DNA of 64,000 bases from Arthrobacter ulcerisalmonis (GTDB taxonomy: Bacteria > Actinomycetota > Actinomycetes > Actinomycetales > Micrococcaceae): the NCBI RefSeq assembly GCF_900609065.1, contig NZ_UXAU01000029.1:16370-80369 (forward strand), given 5' to 3'. Position 1 is the stretch's first letter, and the number at the start of each line of letters is the position of its first letter. Below, in pieces: positions 59,322-64,000 of this stretch. Under the pieces are notes generated by a model that worked only from the letters and a program-made list of their open reading frames with translations, had not been told where the DNA came from and did not search any database. Both the position numbers and the translations under genes were made by a program.

Positions 59322-60545
59322 ATGGACGCTCTGGGAATAGTAGAGGACGAAGTCCGCGAGCTTATCAGGCGCCGCGGGCTTGACCCGCTACGAGAGGCCC
59401 TGGAGGTTCGTCGGCTGGTAGAAGCTGCCGTCACTGATTATGACGAGCGATCATTGCTTGGATCCTTGCCACCCATCGGGGCTCTGGACTCGGCCCGGAG
59501 ATTCCTCTTCGATGCAGTGGCCGGTTTTGGTGTGCTTCAACCGTTGCTAGACGATCCCAGCATCGAAGAGATCTGGCTGAATGCTCCGCATGAAATATAC
59601 GTGGCCCGCAACGGCGAGTCTGAGCTGACATCCCTCAGTTTGTCCGAGCAGCAGGTCCGTGACCTGGTGGAGCGGATGCTCAAAAGCTCTGGTCGACGGC
59701 TCGATATGTCCACTCCATTCGTGGACGCGGCACTCCCAGACGGATCGCGGCTCCACGTGGTGATACCTGATGTGACGCGACGGCATTGGGCCGTGAACAT
59801 CCGCAAATTTGTGGTCAGGGCCAGCAGGCTGGAGCACCTTGTGGAGCTAGGGACTCTCACGCCGCAGGCCGCACGCTTCCTGGGAGCTGCGGTTGCCAGC
59901 GGGCTCAACATTCTGGTTTCGGGCGCCACCCAGGCCGGGAAAACCACCATGCTCAACTGCCTGGCAGCCAGCATTGGCAGCCGCGAACGTGTCATCACCG
60001 TTGAGGAGATCTTCGAACTGCAACTACCCCTGCGTGACGTGGTGGGTCTGCAGTGCCGGCAACCAAACCTGGAAGGCCAGGGCGAAATTCCGTTACGGAG
60101 ACTTGTCAAAGAAGCCCTGCGGATGCGTCCGGATCGGTTGATTGTGGGCGAAGTTCGAGAGGCAGAGAGTCTCGACATGTTAATCGCTCTAAATTCTGGG
60201 CTGCCAGGGATGTGCACAGTCCATGCAAACTCTGCCCATGACGCCGTCACCAAGATCTGCACGCTCCCTTTGCTCGCAGGCGAAAACATTTCCAGCGCCT
60301 TCGTCGTGCCAACCGTTGCTTCCTGCATCGATCTGGTGGTGCACTGCAATCGGCACGCCAACGGACGGAGGGAAGTGACGGAGATCCTGTCCTTGGGCCG
60401 CCGCGTGGAGAATGGTGTCATCGAATCATCTGTGGTCTTCTCAACTGAACACGGTGCCTTGCAACCGCGGGCTAGTTCAATGCCGGAAGCCGAGAAATTC
60501 GCCCGATCGGGCTATGACGTGGCGGCACTTTTGGATCCGCGCTAA
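59322..60545 (+). CDS. tadA: Tad pilus assembly ATPase TadA/CpaF
   Basis: TadA powers assembly of Flp/Tad pili. The 407-residue protein has an N-terminal helical domain (about 1-90), GFGVLQPLLDDPSIEEIWLN, Walker A SGATQAGKTTML near residue 200, an Asp box, and Walker B DRLIVGEVREAES. HANSAHDAVTKI is the His-box region. A longer frame to 59235 exists, but AGGGGA at seven bases before ATG 59322 supports this start. It overlaps tadB by one base. The CpaB/CpaE-like genes that normally accompany it lie at 20844-22786. Confidence 0.93.
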   Translation: MDALGIVEDEVRELIRRRGLDPLREALEVRRLVEAAVTDYDERSLLGSLPPIGALDSARRFLFDAVAGFGVLQPLLDDPSIEEIWLNAPHEIYVARNGESELTSLSLSEQQVRDLVERMLKSSGRRLDMSTPFVDAALPDGSRLHVVIPDVTRRHWAVNIRKFVVRASRLEHLVELGTLTPQAARFLGAAVASGLNILVSGATQAGKTTMLNCLAASIGSRERVITVEEIFELQLPLRDVVGLQCRQPNLEGQGEIPLRRLVKEALRMRPDRLIVGEVREAESLDMLIALNSGLPGMCTVHANSAHDAVTKICTLPLLAGENISSAFVVPTVASCIDLVVHCNRHANGRREVTEILSLGRRVENGVIESSVVFSTEHGALQPRASSMPEAEKFARSGYDVAALLDPR

Positions 60546-61399
60546 TGGCTGCCATTCTGGGAATCCTCGGCGGCGCGGGACTGTTCCTGGTCTGGTGGTC
60601 TTTCTGGCCGACATCTCCGTCCCAGACAGCGCGCCGGCGGAGTAATCGGCTCAGTGACCTACTGGCTGCCGCTGGCATCGAAAAGGTCACCGGCGCGGGC
60701 CTCATCGGAAGTTGCGTTGGGCTGGGTTCGGTTGCGGCGCTGATCTTTTTCGCCGTCAGCCGGTCCTGGGCCATCGCCGCGTGCTTCGGACTCTTCGCTG
60801 CATGGCTCCCCGTCACCCTCCTTCGTTGGCGGGCCAAGAAGCGGAGCACGCGGCTGCGTCAGCTATGGCCAGACGTTGTGGATCACCTCCGCTCAGCCAT
60901 CCGAGCGGGGCTGCCGCTACCGGAAGCACTCATCCAGCTCGGACACAAGGGGCCAGAAGAACTGCGGCCCATCTTCAGGGACTTCGGCGCCGACTACCGC
61001 GCTGGTGGTCAATTTGATGCGTCCTTGAATAGGTTGAAAGACAGACTGGCTGACCCAGTGGCTGACCGCATCGTCGAGGCCTTGCGGCTGACCCGCGAAG
61101 TAGGAGGTTCTGACCTGGGACGCCTGCTGGGGACCCTCGCCGAATTCCTCCGCGAAAACGCCCGGACAAGAAGTGAACTTGAGGCCCGGCAGTCCTGGAC
61201 CGTCAATGCCGCCAGGCTGGCCGTTGCCGCGCCCTGGGTCGTAGTGGTCCTGCTGGCAACCCGGCCCGAAGCCGTCCGCGCATACAACACGGCCATGGGC
61301 GCGGCGGTGCTGCTCGGCGGCTTGGTGGTCTCCCTGCTCTGTTACTCAGCGATGCTCAGGATTGGTGCCCTTCCTCAGGATGAGCGGGTACTCCGATGA
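60545..61399 (+). CDS. tadB: Tad pilus inner-membrane protein TadB
   Basis: TadB is one of two T2SSF-domain platform proteins of the Tad pilus. The 284-residue protein has an N-terminal helix (about 4-19), two helices (about 53-90) and a cytoplasmic T2SSF domain (LWPDVVDHLRSAIRAGLPLPEAL, RLGNL-like turns, REVGGSDLGRLLGTLAEFL). C-terminal helices (about 215-235, 245-268) follow. It overlaps tadA by one base and tadC by four. All conserved elements are present, so it seems intact. Confidence 0.9.
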   Translation: MAAILGILGGAGLFLVWWSFWPTSPSQTARRRSNRLSDLLAAAGIEKVTGAGLIGSCVGLGSVAALIFFAVSRSWAIAACFGLFAAWLPVTLLRWRAKKRSTRLRQLWPDVVDHLRSAIRAGLPLPEALIQLGHKGPEELRPIFRDFGADYRAGGQFDASLNRLKDRLADPVADRIVEALRLTREVGGSDLGRLLGTLAEFLRENARTRSELEARQSWTVNAARLAVAAPWVVVVLLATRPEAVRAYNTAMGAAVLLGGLVVSLLCYSAMLRIGALPQDERVLR

Positions 61400-62313
61400 C
61401 AGGTTTAGCTACGGCTGCGGTCCTGGTCGGTGGTGTCCTCGGCCTGGGACTATGGCTCCTCGTTGTCAGATCTCCGCCCATGCGTGCCACGACACTCAGC
61501 CAGCGAATTGAACCACAGCTGAGGAGCCACAACCTTGAGTCCCGGTTGCTCACTGCAAACGATCGAAGCCAAACCCCGTTTGGTCCGCTGGCCCGAATCC
61601 TCCGGCCCATCCTGCACGACGCCTTAGCCGCGCTCGGACGCCTCAGCCCCTCACCGGGAGGTACAGTGCGGCGGCTTGCCCAGGCCGGTCTGTCAAAATC
61701 AAGCATTGATTTCCGCGCCGAGCAGCTGTTGTGGGGCGCGGTTGGGTTCGTCCTGGCGCTGGCCGTGGCAATACCCAGCTCGCTTGCCGGGCGAATCAGC
61801 CCACTGCTCTCGGTCATCCTGATACTCGTAGCTGCAGTCCTTGGATACGTTGGGCGCGACTACTGGCTGGGAGTCCAAATTCGGCGGCGCGAATCCCGCA
61901 TGATGGCCGAATTTCCCAGCTTGGCCGAACTGATGGCACTCGCCGTCAGTGCCGGCGAGAGTGCAACGGGTGCCCTGGACAGGGTGTGTCGCAGCGGGCA
62001 CGGTGAACTCACCAACGAGTTCAGCTTGATTCTCGCCGAAACTAGGGCTGGCAAGCCCCTCGTCCAGGCCTTGCAGGAGTTTTCGGCACGCACCGATTTG
62101 GCCCCCTTGGTCCGGTTCGTAGACGGCATCATCGTTGCCGTGGAACGAGGCACACCCCTCGCAGACGTACTCCGCGCGCAAGCCCAAGACGTTCGGGACA
62201 CCGCTAAACGCGACCTCATGGAGGCTGCAGGCAAGAAGGAGATCGGCATGATGGTACTAGTGGTGAATTGTTACTGTTTCTATTCCGTCGTCCCCAATGC
62301 GCGGTATCACTAG
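61396..62313 (+). pseudogene. tadC: TadC, truncated by a foreign sequence
   Basis: The first 285 or so residues are a normal TadC: N-terminal helices, RRRESRMMAEFPSLAELMALAVSAGES, and the T2SSF domain ending RDTAKRDLMEAAGKKEIGMM. TadC normally continues with a final helix such as PVVFLILPVTVLFAVFPG. Here the chain switches at about 62253 to VLVVNCYCFYSVVPNARYH and stops. No other frame continues the family sequence. The C-terminal membrane helix is missing, so the protein is probably non-functional unless the replacement (VLVVNCYCFYSVV) can serve as the helix. Confidence 0.8.
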
Positions 62314-62340
62314 GTCTTACTGACGGTTGGAGGAAAGCGT

Positions 62341-63138
62341 CTAACCAGCGGGAGCGCCGCGGTAACAAATGAAGTCCACGATTGCCGTCACCACAGTCGG
62401 GAAGCTTGCGGCCATTTCGTGCAAGGGAATGCCGGGACTGTTTTTGTCGTGGCTCACCGTGAACGCGGTGTCCACCCGGACCACCTCGTTCAGCGTGACT
62501 CGCTCCCAGAATGGCTGGGACAGCTCTATCCAAGCGTGCAGCTCCCCACTCCTGACTCTCGCCGAGGTCTCCGGGTTGCGGAAAACAAGGGTGGTGTCCG
62601 CGTCCAGGCCAATCTGAAACTTCGATTCGCTGCTCTTGATGTGCGGCGTCGCCAACAGATAGTCGCGGTGCTTGTCTGCGATGTCCAGACGATGCAGTTG
62701 CCACAGAAAACAGTTGGAAGGGCTAGGAAATGTGAAGGGTTGGAGAACTCGGATCTGCTCTAAAACGTCCAAGGGCATTGACGTGAAATTTTTTGAGGAT
62801 CTGGTCCATGCCCCCTGCGTCTCAGCGACGGGGAAGTATATGCTTTGGGGGTTTTCCGGCGCACCGGAATAATGCGCCAGATTCCAAGCCAGATTGTCCA
62901 GGGCGGCCCGCAGATTGTGAATCGCGTCCCCGATAATGAGAGCGACCTCCTCAACGGGTGGTTCCACAACCGCGTCCAAGACAACATCGATCCTTCGTCG
63001 GTCGGGGTGCGGTTCCATGTGTGCGGTGACCGGGTTTTGTTCGGCCCACAGCGCCAGCTCCCTCAACGCCTCACTGAACAGTTTCTCCGCCCGGGCAATC
63101 TTGCGCTTGGGATCACGGGCGGCGTCAGCGAAGTTCAT
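62341..63138 (-). CDS. Hypothetical protein next to the tadC breakpoint
   Basis: I do not recognise a named family with certainty. The 265-residue soluble protein has an N-terminal helix rich in charge (ARDPKRKIARAEKLFSEALR) and a segment IIGDAIHNLRAALDNLAWNLA. That segment resembles a motif seen in scattered bacterial hypothetical proteins. RLDIADKHRDYLLATPHI and a C-terminal beta-rich part follow. No SD sequence precedes its ATG. Its orientation is opposite to the tad operon, and it begins a block with different composition. It may belong to an integrated element. Confidence 0.6.
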   Translation of the reverse strand: MNFADAARDPKRKIARAEKLFSEALRELALWAEQNPVTAHMEPHPDRRRIDVVLDAVVEPPVEEVALIIGDAIHNLRAALDNLAWNLAHYSGAPENPQSIYFPVAETQGAWTRSSKNFTSMPLDVLEQIRVLQPFTFPSPSNCFLWQLHRLDIADKHRDYLLATPHIKSSESKFQIGLDADTTLVFRNPETSARVRSGELHAWIELSQPFWERVTLNEVVRVDTAFTVSHDKNSPGIPLHEMAASFPTVVTAIVDFICYRGAPAG

Positions 63139-63220
63139 TCACTAACGTTATCCCGCTTGACCGACTGTCAAGGCTCAGTCGACAGCAGCGCGCTCGTGAG
63201 CGGAATCGCCTGGGCGAACG

Positions 63221-63514
63221 TCAGCCTTTGCCTCCACGGATAGTCGACTTCTTGGGTGCGTCGCGGATCCCGCGGACGGACGCCAGCCCGTTCCGCGGCT
63301 TGGTCCCCTGGGCGGGCACCGCGGCCACGACGGCGTTGAGTGTCCGGATCGCCGTTAGGTATGTGCCCGCCAGCCGCGTCCCCGGCCCCTCGGGGGTGGC
63401 GTCGCATTGTTCCGCGAGGGTGCGGACCAGTTCACATAGCGCCTGGTGTTTGCCGGTGATAGCGTCCCCGGCCGCGGTCAGCGTAGCCTCCACGGCCTCA
63501 GAATGTCGCCCCAT
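63221..63514 (-). CDS. Small hypothetical protein, possibly phage-derived
   Basis: This 97-residue protein (MGRHSEAVEATLTAAGDAIT, then ALCELVRTLAEQCDATPEG, RLAGTYLTAIRTLNAVVAAV) is mostly helical with a basic Lys/Arg C-terminus. The pattern of a helical core followed by a basic tail resembles small actinophage proteins encoded near terminase genes, but I cannot assign it. AAAGGA lies eight bases before the ATG, so it is likely translated. Confidence 0.5.
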   Translation of the reverse strand: MGRHSEAVEATLTAAGDAITGKHQALCELVRTLAEQCDATPEGPGTRLAGTYLTAIRTLNAVVAAVPAQGTKPRNGLASVRGIRDAPKKSTIRGGKG

Positions 63515-63585
63515 GGTTCTGTCCTTTCGTTGGCGGGCCGTTTGCCCGCGTGGTGGTTTTTATGCTGGGGGGAGGGGGGACACTC

Positions 63586-63834
63586 TCACGGTGATCTGTC
63601 CCGTATGAAAATTTCTAGCGGCACTGACCCCTTACCCCCTGGGCGGCCCCGGGGGTGGCCGGTGGTGGTGCCGTAGCCGCCCCCGCTGGCCCCGTGTGGC
63701 CGGTTGCTGTCCGCATGTTCTCCGGAGGCCTTGGGGCGGCGTCTGGGGCGTCGGAGCCGGTCTGGTGTGTCCGCGCCGCGGTTGTTCGTTGGTGTCGGCG
63801 GCGGCGTGGTGTCCGAGCCCTTGGTTCCCAACAT
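63586..63834 (-). CDS. Short Arg/Pro/Gly-rich hypothetical protein
   Basis: This 82-residue frame is low-complexity (RRPRRRPKASGEH, GGGYGTTTGHPRGRPGG). It starts at an ATG right after the TGA of an upstream open frame (TGAATG), with GGAGG about nine bases upstream, which argues for real translation. No domain is recognisable. The local base composition is more GC-extreme than the rest of the window. Confidence 0.35.
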   Translation of the reverse strand: MLGTKGSDTTPPPTPTNNRGADTPDRLRRPRRRPKASGEHADSNRPHGASGGGYGTTTGHPRGRPGGKGSVPLEIFIRDRSP

Positions 63835-64000
63835 TCACCGTGGCCTCCGCTCCAACATCACTGGTTCAGCGTGTTGCCGCTTGTCCCCGGCCGTTGCATT
63901 GAGTTGCTGTTCTGCCAGTCCCTTTGTGGGTTTCGGCAACTTCGCTTGTCTGCCCGCCGTCGCCGTGGGCGTGCGTGCCGCCGGGTAGCCCCCGCCCCGC
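63835..64000 (-). CDS. Partial open frame at the right edge
   Basis: One minus-strand frame is open from the right edge to the TGA at 63837-63835. It encodes 54 residues with a Lys/Gln-rich, plausible coding composition (KLPKPTKGLAEQQLNATAGD). It has no start codon evidence because its beginning is outside the window. Its stop abuts the next start on the same strand, so the three small minus-strand frames here may form one operon. Confidence 0.3.
   Translation of the reverse strand, partial: RGGGYPAARTPTATAGRQAKLPKPTKGLAEQQLNATAGDKRQHAEPVMLERRPR

Noticed and set aside
62257..62313. CTAGTG / CACTAG inverted repeat next to the tadC breakpoint as an IS end or att site
   Set aside because: Only six base pairs and no transposase or integrase is visible, so it is too weak to call.

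Overview
The window is high-GC DNA from an actinobacterium, most likely of the Arthrobacter group (Micrococcaceae). The evidence is an MtrA-MtrB-LpqB operon, a WhiB1-type regulator beside a PdtaS-type histidine kinase, a 180-kDa-class NAD-glutamate dehydrogenase, a SecA without the C-terminal zinc motif, GTG/TTG starts, and several starts that look leaderless. I found no rRNA, tRNA or CRISPR array. No stretch over 300 bases lacks a gene; the longest gap is 256 bases (59066-59321).

Layout. (1) 1-5.5 kb: a Dpp/Opp-type peptide ABC importer whose binding-protein gene is cut by the left edge. (2) 5.5-7.8 kb: chorismate mutase, a degenerate MetE-like protein and a DUF4166 protein. (3) 7.9-18.4 kb: conserved core genes, namely mtrA-mtrB-lpqB, a ComF-like phosphoribosyltransferase, long-form hpf, a YcaQ-family DNA glycosylase and secA. 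(4) 18.4-22.8 kb: an Rv3235-like protein, a LysM membrane protein, a hypothetical protein, a small helix-turn-helix protein, and two Flp/Tad pilus-type genes (SAF/CpaB-like and CpaE-like). (5) 22.8-34.8 kb: NAD-GDH, pdtaS, whiB1 with a CRP-like box, a small membrane protein, and a 1480-residue FHA-FtsK/SpoIIIE ATPase of EssC/EccC type. (6) 34.9-56.3 kb: a surface polysaccharide locus. It holds rmlA, rmlB and an rmlC-rmlD fusion for dTDP-rhamnose, glf and a GlfT2-like galactofuranosyltransferase, a Wzm/Wzt ABC exporter, six further GT2 or sugar-modifying genes, a Wzx-like flippase, acyltransferases, large membrane proteins and a secreted GH25 lysozyme with FG-GAP repeats. (7) 56.4-59.1 kb: a translationally coupled PstS-like lipoprotein and DUF2142 membrane protein. 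(8) 59.3-62.3 kb: tadA-tadB-tadC, with tadC losing its C-terminus abruptly near 62252. (9) 62.3-64 kb: minus-strand genes of unlike composition that look like the edge of a prophage or island.

How the genes fit together. The polysaccharide locus can make dTDP-L-rhamnose and UDP-galactofuranose, polymerise them with GT2 enzymes and export the product by an ABC route, a flippase, or both. MtrAB-LpqB, the LysM protein and the GH25 enzyme are all linked to the envelope. The pilus genes are split in two (20.8-22.8 kb and 59.3-62.3 kb), and no pilin gene is visible.

The most unusual signals are a three-copy tandem duplication of the Walker B segment inside the EssC-like ATPase, the tadC breakpoint, the PstS-like/DUF2142 pair, and several inverted or phased repeats in divergent promoters. 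I found no clear, complete, unknown defence or biosynthetic system.
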